Source of the DNA: Isochrysis galbana
Taxonomy: Eukaryota > Haptophyta > Isochrysidales > Isochrysidaceae
Direction of reading: 5' to 3'
Length of the DNA stretch: 64,000 nt
NCBI GenBank assembly: GCA_018136815.1
Contig: CM030932.1
Location: 6,238,407 to 6,302,406 of the forward strand
Under the pieces are notes generated by a model that had not been told where the DNA came from, ran no database searches, and was given only the letters and a program-made list of their open reading frames with translations. The translations under genes and the position numbers were made by a program. Below are positions 29,101 through 40,000 of this stretch, piece by piece (within the stretch, counting starts at the first letter, position 1; each line of letters begins with the position of its first letter).

Positions 29101-30706
29101 TCGTAGGCGGATGAGAAAAGAGCAAGCTGCAAAGGAGACGGCAGCCGAGGCCCGCGCAGCAAAAGCATCACAAATGAGAGAGGGCAAGGCTGGCATCGAA
29201 CCGAGCCAGACGGGCGAGGAGAACCTCCCACGCGCATCTTCGGAGGGAGTCGCTCATGAAACGTCAGCCCCCGAAGGGAAGGCCATTGGGGCGAGCAATG
29301 TGGCTGGAGGTGCAAGTACACCTATTGTTGGTGGAGTTAGCGCCATCGCCTCCGCAGCGGAAGCGGCAGAGGCGGCGGCAGGAGAAGCCGGTTGGGAAGT
29401 CGTCGGACGGAAGCACCGTCCGATGGCACAGGGCATGGAATCGACGGGCGATGGCCCAGCGGACGCCCGGCAGACAGGAGACCCATGGAAGAGTGCAGAT
29501 CCGACTTTTGCGGGCGACGAGGCAGGGCAAAATGAGAAGCAACGACAAGACGAGAGGGACGCAGATGCTGCCACGCGAGCCAAGGACCAGGAGACATTTG
29601 GAGACATTGCCTTGACCGAATCAGAGGACGAGAAGGGGGGTTTGCTAAGAGCCACAAGTGCGGGCGCTCCAGCCGGCTCTATTCGTCCGGTAGGTTGGCT
29701 GCCACCAGTCGACTTGGTCATGGCCGGTGGCCGCGTGCGGGCTGACGTTCTCGACATGGAGAGCGTAGCGCGCCAGTCGGCTTCATTCGCCACTGTGCTG
29801 GCAACCTCCAACGTAGGCGCCTCCAGCGCCTCGGCCATCGAAGGTGTTCCGGGCAGCCTATGCAGTGCTAGATCGGGTACAAGATATTCCGGTGACGCGA
29901 AGTCCGTGACGTTGACACCCATTTCCGAGTCGCTGTTGGACTCGGCTGGCGGACCTCAAGGCACATCACCAACGCGGAGTAGAGTGGTATCGTCGGGGCA
30001 GGTTCTTGCATGGGCAGCGGAGGCACCCTCCCTCGGTTGGACCTCTGATGACGTCGACTCGGTACGACAAATCGCGGCCCTACAACGGCAAGTGCAATTG
30101 CTACAATTACGACTTGCGGCTGAGCGTCAATGCGTCACGCGCGAGCAACACATTACTGCGCGCATGTGGCTAGAAAAGTCACAAGCAGAGGAGCGGCTTT
30201 CGGAGCAGGACTCGAGGGTAAATGAGCTGCAAGGGATCGTCGCACAGTGGGAGGTGAGCAAGCGGCCGGTCTGGTAAGCGCCGTAGTCGTGATCGCACGC
30301 CTCCCGAATGCCCACACATCTCTCCCGTATGTCTTCAGACGTGGCACACGTCGCAGCGCCGACAACAACGCCAGCGTCGCCAAGTCCTCCTACAAGGCAA
30401 GACGTCCGAGGGCGCCACTTCTTGGCGGGCAGGATCAGGCTCAACCCCAGCAGAGAGGCTGGTCGGGTCGATATGTGCGAACGCCGTTCCATGCCCTGTA
30501 TGGCCCAAATCTCGACTCACGAAACTGATCACCCACACCTTCTTTCCTCATGTTTAGGCTCGGATGTTCTGGGCCTTGCAAGTACGATCTCCCTTCCTGA
30601 CGAAGCTCGCACACGGCTGGCGGATGTTCTCGTTGAGGCCGCAGAAATCATACGGAACAAACCCGGGGAAACAGGAGCCTTCCCATCGCGGCCGCCTGGG
30701 CTTTAA
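26186..30706 (+). CDS. Large ankyrin-repeat protein with C-terminal coiled coil
   Basis: Seven exons: 26186-27715, 27916-27997, 28160-28344, 28592-28864, 29078-30253, 30339-30474 and 30558-30706, giving about 1176 aa. All junctions are GT-AG with matching phases; the last two exons are less certain. The first roughly 650 residues hold about a dozen ankyrin repeats (GGTPLMVAVQHSHLEAAEAL, GRTPLMAAAQGGHAAAI, GRTALALAAARGHAAVIRTL), and introns 1-3 fall inside or between repeats without breaking them. Exon 5 is a low-complexity linker with charged helices, ending in a leucine heptad region (IAALQRQVQLLQLRLAAERQ). Ankyrin arrays mediate protein-protein contact. No enzymatic domain is visible. Confidence 0.8.
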
Positions 30707-31260
30707 TATCTCGAGGTGCTCAAGACCCGCAAGTAGTCGACAGCTTAATCCTTCTTACCCATAAGCATCGGCTTTCTCTTGTGAGTTGGGTCGCATTAAG
30801 ATCCTTGTCCTCAACCTGAGCATTGGTCCCGTGGTGTGAATGGCCACAGACTCGTGGACGGGTCGCTAGCTGGGATGTGGACATCTGCTGATATTTCATC
30901 TCCGCGACTGCGACAAAGGCCATAAACAATCGAAGGTATGGATGGTGTCATGGACGAACGAGGCGGCTTGGAGATTGCATGGGCATTCCACTGTTGACCC
31001 CACCAACTACCAAACCTTTGAAGGCTCGCACGGGCATCGTCTTGCCTCTCTTTCTTCTCATGCAAGTGCAAGCGAAATAGGGAGAGCCAGCGGATTAGCG
31101 GGGTGGCTACGGGCTAGCAATAATATACGTGAAAGTATGCCACTCGCCTATCCAGCCACCATATTGTTGTGGGGAGATCCCTTGATAAAATGGAGGGCTC
31201 TTCGTGTCGTGGTCATACAGCTTCCCACGTCCCGCTTCTTCCTTTCGGAGTTCCTCCTTG
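30707..31260. other. Intergenic region
   Basis: 3' flank of the ankyrin gene. No open frame with protein character and no recognised repeat before the LINE tail at 31262. Confidence 0.4.
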
Positions 31261-31261
31261 T

Positions 31262-31906
31262 TCCCGATCAAAAAAAAAATCTAAAGATTCAGGGCTAAAC
31301 ACCTAGCTAGATGCCCGGTATATCCAGCATACCTCCCCATTGTCTTCGCCCTTATCTCCCTTCGCTCCACTTTCTTCTTCCTTCCCTTCACCCCTTCTTT
31401 CTCCTTTTTCTTTGGTTTCCGGAGTCCGGCAGTCCGGCCCAGGTGCGCCACCTTGGGCCCGGTTCAGAGAGTGGGGTCTGGGGGTCTGAGAGTGGACGGT
31501 AGGCCTTATGGTTGTGCGTCTTTTCGTCGCTTTGGCTTTGGGTATAAGTGTCGTGTGTAATCGTGTTGTTGGCGCGTGTGTTGCTAATTTAATGTAGGTG
31601 TTTCCATGTCCATGTCCCGCGCGATCCCGTGGGTGCACGAGTGTGTGGATGAGTTTGTGAGTCGAATCTGTCGTGTTCGCGACGAGGGGGGGCCTGCTAG
31701 CTGCTAGGAGCCTCTACACCAATCTCTCACCCAATTGCCGCGTTTCATTCAAACCGAGGACGATCGACGATCACTACTTCGATGAAGACGGAGCGGCATT
31801 TTGGACTGACGGCACCCCCATCGATCGCGGGGTAGGGGCTCCGTTGCCGATGGAGACTACGGACCACAGCACTAAGGTTATACTCGCACAACAAGAACAA
31901 CTCTGA
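31262..31906. mobile_element. LINE 3' end with inverted upstream fragment
   Basis: Minus-oriented LINE terminal block at 31267-31305 (A-tract, TCTAAAGATTCAGGGCTAAA) and 3' untranslated region to about 31690. Then a plus-oriented piece encodes DDHYFDEDGAAFWTDGTPID and ends PLPMETTDHSTKVILAQQEQ before a stop at 31904-31906. The last 90 bp match 4785-4862. The FWTDGT segment could belong to an RNase H domain, but this is only a suggestion. Confidence 0.6.
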
Positions 31907-31927
31907 CGATTCGGCTGCTGCGGTCCC

Positions 31928-31952
31928 GGGTGCCGGCAGTAAGGAGTAAAAC
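31928..31952 (+). promoter_or_regulatory. Shared upstream motif copy
   Basis: GTGCCGGCAGTAAGGAGTAA, about 295 bp before the kinase ATG. It matches 21925-21946 in 16 consecutive positions. Confidence 0.3.
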
Positions 31953-32244
31953 TAGGAGTGCATTGCAGGATGTCTTTTGTGTTTTCCACGGCCGTAGGAG
32001 TACTTTACTCTTAGGAGTACCAAGTTCCCTTGGGGGAGGGGGGGGAGGGGGGGGGGCTCGGCTTGTGGGCGCCGCTTCCTCTCATCTGGCCCCGTCCTGG
32101 ACTGCTCCCTTCCCTGGCAACCCCCCCCCCCCCCCCTTCCCCCCTCCCCCCCCCCCCCCCTCCCACGCCCGCCCCCGCCCCTGCCCTCCTCGCTCGCTCG
32201 CTCGCTCGCTGTCTCCTCCACCTCGTGTTGGCCAACCAGAGGGT

Positions 32245-33276
32245 ATGGTGCCACAACCACAGACCCGGATTATCAACGAGCGATTCGAGGTCATCTTCGA
32301 CAACGTGGTTGGCCGCGGCGGCTTCGGTGTGGTCTTCCGTGCTCGCGACATCGTCGCCGTTCCAACCCTCGAGGTGGCCGCAAAGCGCGGCACGCGCGAG
32401 TCGCTTCGCAATGAGGCCCACATACTCATGAAGGTCGGCAACCACTCCTCCATCATCCATCTCCATGACTACGTCGAACTGGCCGACGACGCATGGATGT
32501 TCATAGATTATGTCGGAGGAGGCGAGCTGTTTGATCGGCTGATTGACTCTGGCAACCTCTCGGAGAACGCTGCCCGGCCTATAGCAAGGAACATCGCCTC
32601 TGCTCTGGCTCACTGTCTCAAGAAGGGCATCGTCCACCGCGACATCAAGCTGGAGAATGTGATGCTCTGTGTTGAAGATCCCCAGGCGCTGAAGTTGATT
32701 GACTTTGGGCTGGCGGTCGCCCTTAAGCTTGCTCCCGATGGCAGCATTGCCCCGCATAGGCTGTTCGATGGCGTGGGCTCAAGATCGTGGAAGGCCCCCG
32801 AGCTCTTCCTCGCCGCGAGTGCAGGCTACCAGGCCCCGCCAGTTGATGCATGGGCCTATGGTGTTCTGGTCTTCTCTTTGCTTTCGGGATTCTTCCCATT
32901 TGACGAGGCACGCAGCACCGATTGGCGCTTTCAGCGTCTCGCCGAGGATCAGGCCCGTGGCATTGGGGCTTGTGAATCCATCTTCAATATGTACGACCGC
33001 CCCTGCCCGTTTTCGCGCAGATGCAAGGACTTCCTCAATGGTCTGCTTACGATAGATCCAGCTCTGCGCACGTCCATCCCTTACGCTTACGACCATGTGT
33101 GGTTGCAAGTGCTTGATATTCCTCCCCTAGCTGCTGCGGTTGATGGTGTCGTGTACCGCTCATCAGCCGACGGTTGCTGGGATGATACCGACGAGCCACT
33201 GACCATGCAGCCACCCGACAATGCGCCTCGTTTGACACGCCAAGCTGCCGCAATAGATGTCGCCGTGGCTCCTTGA
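32245..33276 (+). CDS. Serine/threonine protein kinase, CAMK/SNF1-like
   Basis: Single-exon, 343 aa from the ATG at 32245. All catalytic elements are present: Gly loop GRGGFG (23-28), VAAK lysine at 47, alpha-C Glu at 57, catalytic loop HRDIKLEN (131-138), DFG (153-155) and APE (184-186), followed by DAWAYGVLVFSLLSGFFPF. The activation loop is about ten residues longer than usual (LKLAPDGSIAPHRLFDG). Short flanks and no extra domain suggest a free catalytic subunit. The upstream region is poly-C/G rich with a GCTCGCTCG repeat just before the start, which makes the upstream open frame (to 31930) unreliable. Confidence 0.85.
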   Translation: MVPQPQTRIINERFEVIFDNVVGRGGFGVVFRARDIVAVPTLEVAAKRGTRESLRNEAHILMKVGNHSSIIHLHDYVELADDAWMFIDYVGGGELFDRLIDSGNLSENAARPIARNIASALAHCLKKGIVHRDIKLENVMLCVEDPQALKLIDFGLAVALKLAPDGSIAPHRLFDGVGSRSWKAPELFLAASAGYQAPPVDAWAYGVLVFSLLSGFFPFDEARSTDWRFQRLAEDQARGIGACESIFNMYDRPCPFSRRCKDFLNGLLTIDPALRTSIPYAYDHVWLQVLDIPPLAAAVDGVVYRSSADGCWDDTDEPLTMQPPDNAPRLTRQAAAIDVAVAP

Positions 33277-33279
33277 ACA

Positions 33280-33620
33280 ACCGGCCCACATGATTGAGGC
33301 TCGGGTTTGTTGTCCCGGCAACCATGGACTGGCTCTGACACCAGGTTGATTTTTCAGTGTTCCCCCTATTGACGTTCGTGGCTTTTTGAAGAAGGCATGA
33401 CGACGGTGTGCGAAGAGCGACACGGGCCGGCTTAACGGAGGGCTAACGGTTGTGCGTGTGATCGTGTTCCTTTGTGTTGCAACATAGAACGTATGTTTGG
33501 TGGAGAAGTGGAAGTGGGAAGCCGCCTAAAGGAACCACTGCCTGATCGCCTTCCTGTCCTCATCTCCTCATGCTCATTGCCAGCGGATGGTGCGGCCCAA
33601 CCCCAAATAAAACAACTGAG
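33280..33620. other. Kinase 3' flank
   Basis: No gene. CAAATAAAACAAC at 33604 could serve as a polyadenylation signal, directly before the LINE A-tract. Confidence 0.35.
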
Positions 33621-33624
33621 CGTT

Positions 33625-33835
33625 CAAAAAAAAACATCTAAAGATTCTGGGCTACACACCTACTATTGACGGGATCCCCCTTTGCTACCAACACCGCCCT
33701 TATTTCCCTTTCTCCACCTCTTTCCCTGCCCCCCTTCATTCCTTTTTCTTCGGTTTCCAGGGTCCGGCCTCGGTGCGCTACCTAAGGCCTGGTTCGGAGT
33801 GTGGGGGTCGGGCAGGCCTTTTGAGCTTTTGAGTC
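33625..33835 (-). mobile_element. LINE 3' end, 5'-truncated
   Basis: A9 tract, CATCTAAAGATTCTGGGCTACACACC, and about 170 bp of 3' untranslated region almost identical to 4600-4770. The target site lies just after the kinase gene. Confidence 0.75.
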
Positions 33836-33989
33836 ATTGCCCTTGACGTGCCTGTCTGTCCGCCCGGACTCGCGTTGCTCGTTTTGATTGTGTCGGGGTC
33901 GTGGTGTCCCTACTGGTCCCTTTAGTCATTGCTTCGCCGGCTTATTCGCCTTTATTTAGTTGCTTCTTGGGTTCCTCGACAGCGTGTGC

Positions 33990-34165
33990 TATTTTCAGCT
34001 TGGAGGCTAGTTTCAAGGCGAGAAGCGCTCAATCACCCTCACCCACAGCATAGAAAAGCGTTCAATCACCATCAGCCTACACGTGGGAACGCGTTCAATC
34101 GCCATCACCCCCACCGCATGGAAAAGCGTTCAATCACCATGGAAAAGCGTTCAATCGCGGAAGAT
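33990..34165 (+). repeat. Irregular tandem GCGTTCAATCACC repeat
   Basis: AAAGCGTTCAATCACCATC, AACGCGTTCAATCGCCATC and similar units recur five times between 34022 and 34160. The same words (AAAAGCGTTCAATTACC) border the repeat at 45155 and 60905. Confidence 0.55.
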
Positions 34166-34315
34166 CGTGGGAATCATGAGGGTAGCTATCCAACCCACTC
34201 GTTTGGCAAGAGGGTATGCTGCATCCCGCTCGAGTTGGTGCGTGACACAGAAATATGTACGATACTATAAACCATGTCCAACACTAGCGATGCTGACATA
34301 AATTACGCAACAGTA

Positions 34316-34874
34316 CTAAAATCCGGAACATATCGAGAATATCCTTAGTAGCATGGCACCCGACAACTGGGCGTGGCGGTACGAAATTGATCGAGCTCGT
34401 AATAACAACAAGGAGAACGAGCTGTGCTCCTCGACCTCCGCAGCCGGCGCAGTGGGAAGAAGAAAGCCTGGAGCGTCCGACGCACAGTTCTCGTTCTTCT
34501 CTTCTCCTCCCTCATCCACAGAGTCCTCGTCGGTGGTGGTGGTGGTGGACTCCTCGGTCGGAGAAAGGGTCTCCTCCTCGGCACCAGGAACGCGAACAAG
34601 CTCCGCCTCCTCCGCCGCGTCCTTGGAGCAGGAGGAGGAACGAGTCGTGCGAGCAGCGCTTCCGCTCGGCGTCCAGTCGACAGGTGGCCGTGTCGAGGGA
34701 GTCGAACGAAGCCAGCGAGCAGGTGCACGAGAGGAGAGGACGGAGGACCGTACGGATGCGCGCCGAGTCGCCACCATCGTGAGGAAGACGAGGCCGAGGA
34801 GAGAGCTGGAGGGTGAGCGAGGAGGGAGGAGGGAGACAGGCAGTAGGAGCCTTCTCACTCTGGTAGGCCGATGA
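34316..34874. other. Region open on both strands, coding status unclear
   Basis: A plus frame (34353-34874, starting MAPDNWAWRYEIDRARNNNK) and a minus frame (34858-34316, starting MRRLLLPVSLLPPRSP) overlap almost completely. The minus product has a basic hydrophobic start and a Thr run followed by an acidic stretch. The plus product has Ser/Val runs from the same GGTGGTGGTGG microsatellite. One may be a gene. I cannot choose from sequence alone. Confidence 0.25.
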
Positions 34875-35070
34875 GAGGGGGAGGGGAAGAGGGGGGAACC
34901 CCCCCGGGGGGCGGGAGAGAGAGAGAGAGATATCAGAAGACCAGACCAGCCGTTTACGTTAATGTTCTCGTCATATACGGTATAATAATCAACCGGTCCC
35001 AGGGGGGTGCCCCAGGGGTTCCGCCCGTCCTCCGCGCCCAGAGTTCCCCCGCGGAAAGAGTGAACGCACG
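34843..35070 (+). repeat. Dispersed segment shared with 41930-42165 (inverted)
   Basis: GCAGTAGGAGCCTTCTC, TTTACGTTAATGTTCTCGTC, GGTCCCAGGGGGGTGCCCC and GTTCCCCCGCGGAAAGAGTG appear in the same order in the minus strand of 42165-41930. In that copy the segment leads straight into a cysteine-rich reading frame. It is either an element terminus or a duplicated leader. Confidence 0.6.
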
Positions 35071-35475
35071 GCGTGCACCTTCCTGGAAGTTGCTATGCGC
35101 ACGCACGGCGCCCCCGCGGGGGGCGCCGGTGCACATCGCGCCGTGCCCACGCACGGCGTGCACATTGTGATTGCAAGTCATCACAGGTGCTGCGTAACGA
35201 AACATCTCTTGTATGGCCAGTTTACGTAGTTGTGGGCCGCAGGGGGTACACAGATGGAACGAGTTGACATGCGCACGCACGGCGTATCCGCGGGGGGACC
35301 GATGCACATCGCGCCGTGCCCATGCACGGCGTGCACCGATGTGATTAGCGAAGAAGCTTTGACGGCGTCTCTCTCTTATAATTTTAATATGATCTAATGT
35401 TAAACGACTACAATACAACTGTGGACATTTGATCGCTCAATTCGACTGATGTCCCACTATTGACGGAACGACACC
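35040..35475. repeat. Palindrome-rich repeat, related to 21051-21720
   Basis: ACGCACGGCGTGCAC occurs at 35061 and 35150, a variant at 35328, and CATCGCGCCGTGCCCACGCA-type spacers recur. It ends with ACTGATGTCCCACTATTGAC GGAACGACACC, as at 21663-21692. Confidence 0.55.
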
Positions 35476-35477
35476 TT

Positions 35478-35567
35478 CGCGCCAAGGTGTACGGGCAGGT
35501 GCGCTGAGGGCTGTCGTGTTAGTACCGGGCTAGTGAGAGTAGTGGTACTAATGCTCAGCTAGATTAT
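35478..35567 (+). repeat. 90-bp repeat, second copy
   Basis: See 25788-25877. Here it joins the palindrome-rich repeat to the 202-bp array. Confidence 0.75.
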
Positions 35568-36350
35568 CTACCAGCTCATACCCTCCACGAAATGTGCTTC
35601 TCTACACATTTTATGATCATCGACACGGATTGCGATTGACATCGATATGTACATGAACATGAGTATCACTACGTTCACGAAACGCTACAACTGCGTTGAG
35701 ACGAGAAGCCCCAACTTCGCACTTCGCACCAAAATTGGGCGGGCTGCCGGCGTTTTGGTGTTGATCCAGATATACTGGGTGGCCCACCAGGCACCATACT
35801 CACAAATGCCACCCTTGCAGCTACGCCAATCACCGCAGCCGGCCGCGTGCACCACGCCGAAATCGGCCACGCCCCCGGCTTCAACGCTACCGTCCCGGTG
35901 CCGTGATACGCGCAAGTGCCCAACTTTGGGCCGGCACCAAGCGCGCTGGCGGCGCTTTGGTGTTGATCCAATTGCACTGGGTGGCGCATCAGGCACCATA
36001 CTCACAAATGCCACCCTTGCAGCTACGCCAATCGCCGCAGCCGGTCGCGTGCACCGCGCCGAAATCGGCCACGCCCCCGGCCTCAACGCTACCGTCCCGG
36101 TGCCGTGATACGCGCGAGTGCCCAACTTTGAGCCGGCACCGAGCGCGCTGGCGGCGCTTTGGTGTTGAGTGTTGATCCAGATATACTGGGTGGCCCACCA
36201 GGCACCATACTCACAAATGCCACCCTTGCAGCTACGCCAATCGCCGCAGCCGGCCGCGTGCACCGCGCCGAAATCGGCCACGCCCCCGGCCTCAACGCTA
36301 CCGTCCCGGTGCCGTGATACGCGCAAGTGCCCAACTTTGGGCCGGCGCTG
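35568..36350 (+). repeat. Element with 202-bp tandem units, inverted copy at 57990-58443
   Basis: A unique head (CTACCAGCTCATACCCTCCA .. GCGTTGAGACGAGAAGCCCC) is followed by three tandem units of 202, about 210 and about 180 bp. Each has TGTTGATCCAGATATACTGG or a variant, GCCACCCTTGCAGCTACGCC and CGGTGCCGTGATACGCGC. Unit length is not a multiple of three and all frames are open, so long readings here are not evidence of protein. The inverted copy has the same head and about 1.4 units. Confidence 0.8.
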
Positions 36351-36354
36351 GCGG

Positions 36355-36898
36355 CGTCCTCAATCCCGACTTCTCCTGTAAACAGCTGCGGGACTTACCT
36401 ATTATTCGGTGGGCGGAGCGATCGCTCCGCCCACCCCCTTCTCCGCGCTCCCTCTCCTCTCTCCTGCGGCACGAGCGATGGCGTGCCTGCGACAGGCCTG
36501 CAGCTGCCTGTTGACGACCCCTGGAGGCTCCCGGAGGCCAGCTCGCTCAGGGGGCAGAGGAGGCTGGGGCTAGGCCCTGGCCTCCCCTGCCTCTCGCCCT
36601 CGCTGGCGCTCCTGAGCCTCTGGGGCCCCCAATCTGCACCTGTCTGCCTGTCGACCAGGAAGGGAGGGGGGGTTGGAGCGATGGCGGCTGGGGCTGGCCA
36701 CGAGGGGCCAGGTTGAGCGAACCAGGCGTGCCTGTCAGTGGGAGAGTGGGTCAGCAGGGCAGTCTCCTTCTCGCAAGCCATCAGGCATGCCAGGAGGATG
36801 GGTGGTTCCTCCCCCACTCCCCCACGGCAGGGGAGGAGTGGAGAGAGGGGGGGGATTGTGCCCCCCCATGTGTGAACCAGGTATAAACTTAGTTGAGG
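36355..36898 (-). mobile_element. Class A retroposon, minus, 3'-truncated
   Basis: Its 5' head near 36898 reads AACTAAGTTTATACCTGGTT. The body runs leftward colinear with 578-1100, through CCGAATAATAGGTAAGTCCC and GTTTACAGG. Similarity stops at 36355, exactly where the tandem array begins. About 230 bp of the usual 3' part are missing. Confidence 0.75.
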
Positions 36899-37096
36899 AC
36901 AGGAATACAATAGCCCCCAGCCTCATAACCTACTCTCCTCCTTGCCCTAGATGCAGTCCTGTCGCTTTTGCTTTATAGTCGCTCAATACCGGTCCCCCTA
37001 GACCCCAAGCCCTCTATCCCTTCTCCCAAGTCGGCCCAACCCTTGGTCCCAGTCGCTTGAGTCTCAATCCACAGTCCTACGCGTAATCTCTAACAC
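36899..37096. other. Intergenic region
   Basis: Short spacer after the beta-helix gene stop codon, with no recognisable feature. Confidence 0.3.
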
Positions 37097-40000
37097 TCAT
37101 GGCATGCCAAGCAGCGCCTTGGCCCAATTGGTCATCTCCGCAGTTGTGGGCATGTGAGCGCTGATCCTTGTGCCGGGGTCATATCCTTGCTCGACAAATG
37201 TGGCAGCGTCATGGATGTGATGCCCACAAACGACGCGAGCTTGGCCTCTCGGCACAAGGACAGAGTTGTTGCCCAAATGCGTGCCGTCAGCAAGCGAGGC
37301 CGGGCACGCCGAGTCGGCAATGGCGATGTACGTGTCGTTCTGGCTTGCCATCACGCACGTATTGTTGTAGAAACCCTCCGCGTACCCTTTTGGGGGCAAT
37401 GCCTGCAGCTCTCGTAGGCAAGCTGGTATGTGCCACACAGTCGGATAGATGTATAGGTTGTTGTGCGACACCTTGCTGTGGCCATCAAAATCCGACTTGT
37501 GGCCTCCTGTCGTGGTGTGAGGTGGGGTAGCTCACTGGATCTACTTTGGACTTGCAAAGGCTAGTTGAGTCGAGGAGCGATCCGCATGCTTTCGAGGATG
37601 CGAATATTCCTCCGGGGCATTACGACCGGGGGAAGGACTTACCGAAGACGCAAAGGTTATGGTGAAGTTTGTAGTACGAAGAGCCGTCATCATTATCGAA
37701 GCAACCTCCATCAGCGGCATAGTTGGAGACGATGAAGTTGCGCTCGAAATCATTCCACGCGGGGATAGTAGATGGCACGCCGCTCTGCCGCACGTCTGTA
37801 ATATACGGCAGCCGATCCCAAGAATTGAATGCTCCATGATCGCCGCTTTCCCGGCAGGTGTTGAACATCAGGTTGTTGACCAGCTTGCTCCCACCACCGA
37901 AGCCGTCGTTGAAATTGACGCCCGCGCGCGGAACATTGAAGACGATGTTAGAGCCAATAGTCGCCTCTGCGGTGATCGCCTGAAAGTAGAAGGCTGACTG
38001 CTTTTGCAACAGCCCAATATCGTGGCACCAATTGTGCATGATAGAGGTGCCGCGAGGGAAGTCGCCACGGAGGGCTTCATTGGTCGTCGTATTGTCAGTG
38101 AATCCCCAGGATGCGATCGCCGATTGCCCGAGGGATGAGAATTCACAATGGGTGATGTTGGCGCGGCGATTATATCCAGAGAAGAAAACGGCGTTTGAGT
38201 CTAGCTGTGTGAAGCGCACTTCGTCGACGGTTAGGTCCTCGGATCCAGCGGCTAGCAGTGCCCCAGAGCGCTCAAGCGACCAATCGCCGCCAGAGGGGTT
38301 TGCGCGTGGATCCATGTAAGTGGGCCGCGTGTCGCGCATCTCGAGGTGTGCGATTGTGACGTCGCGGACACGGGAGGGCTTTGCAGATGTAGATGGGCAC
38401 GAGGCAGTACCCCTCACCTCGATCAGGGTGGCGAGCGTAGGTACGACAACCTCATCCGGTGGGTCAGTGGTGTTGAAGATTGCGTACAACAAGCCCGCGC
38501 CTGAATCGAAGTAGAACTCGCCTGGGGCATCTAGCTCTTCGAATACATTCTCGATGTACCATTCGTCGGCACTGTCACTTCCCTCGGCACCTTGATTGCC
38601 CCCAGCGTCGAAGAGAAAAGTAGAGGTGACGGATGCCTCGGCTGCGGCTAGGCGCCGACGGTGTCCCACACCCTCGAGCTGCCCTTGTGCATGAAGCGCG
38701 GGTGCGGATTGCCCGGTACCGAGTGACGGCACCACGTGGAAGCCTGTGGTCGCAGAGCGAGCTTGTCTGCGTTCCACTCGGCCTCGATTCTGGTTGGCCT
38801 CGCGGATTCAGGCACAAGAAATACGGAAAGTCAAGGTAAGGTGAATGGAAATGCATGGCTAATAGTGGCGAGGCGCGGAGGAGGGATCGGAAACAACCCT
38901 GCTATTGGGGGCATGGAGGCCATGAATCTAACCTGTGGCTTCAAAGACTCCGATTTAGATCGCAATGCTGCGCGGCCCGCTAGCTTCATCGCCTGATCTG
39001 CCGACGGAGCGGATTTCCAGGCCGTGGTCGACATTGGGTCGTGCCCAATGTCTCCATGGAGATGAGGACGAGCTGCGTCTCCGCCAGCTGAGGTGGCGTC
39101 CGGCCCGTGAGCATTCGATCGTACCCGCGTGGCATTCGGGTGGTGGATCGAAGGCGTTGCATGCGCTTTGTATGAAAAGGATGCCTGCCCTACTCGCCAC
39201 ATCCACGTATACCAATGATGAGGCCGCCAAGCATGGATCTCAGCCCCAACTGGGTTTGCATATGGAGCGTTGGGGAGCAGGTGAGTCGTCATCCCTGCTG
39301 GAAACCTGCGCGTTTGGCAATAGAAAGTCAATGCAGTTGAATGAGGCATGTGTTGAGTGAATGCACACGGATAGACTTGTTGTTGACCTCATGGCGCGGA
39401 CCACGACGCACAGAGAGCACATGTGAGGTGCGGGCTGCTCAGGGTATGCAGGCGAAACAAACCTCGTATGCAATTCGGGGAGGCTGCGCTGTTTGTAGAA
39501 GTTTGGAGAGCACCAAGGGGACAATGGTGGGTCATAAACAGCGCAAGCGCCGCCCACACCGAGCAGGAAGTCTTGGTACATTCCGTGCCACTCTTTCGAT
39601 GGATCAACGTGCACTATAACCTGAAGCAGGGAGGAGAGCGAGGGCTCGAAATGGTAACAATGCACTCCAGGAAGATGAAGAGAACGCCGCCAATTTCTTT
39701 CTTGAGCATGCAAGCTTAAGTGCCAAATGTTCCAGCCTCTCAGACCGCATCAACAGTGGTCAACACGTCACTCGAGAGCGCACACCTGAGTGCTGTTCCC
39801 ACACAGGTGGTTTGGATCGCACGGCTTGGCATCAGGGACATTGTATGGCGGAAACGATGGTGAATGCCACTCGGTCCCATCTCCTAGGGGTATCCATCCT
39901 TTTGGGAAGCGGTCTATCTCTATGTTTGCGTTGGGATAGCGTGCCCGATGTGCGCGCCGGCCGTTGACACGAAGGGCCGGCACACCATGCGGCAAGCTCG

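Noticed and set aside
31930-32244. Upstream extension of the kinase frame
   Set aside because: It consists of Gly/Pro runs from poly-C/G tracts and lacks any conserved feature. The kinase starts naturally at the ATG 22 codons before the Gly-rich loop.
35685-36326. 213-codon minus frame over the 202-bp tandem units
   Set aside because: The unit length is not a multiple of three, several frames are open at once, and the product changes frame between units.
35568-36350. CRISPR-like array
   Set aside because: Units are 202-210 bp of continuous similarity with no short-repeat/unique-spacer alternation, and the genome is eukaryotic.
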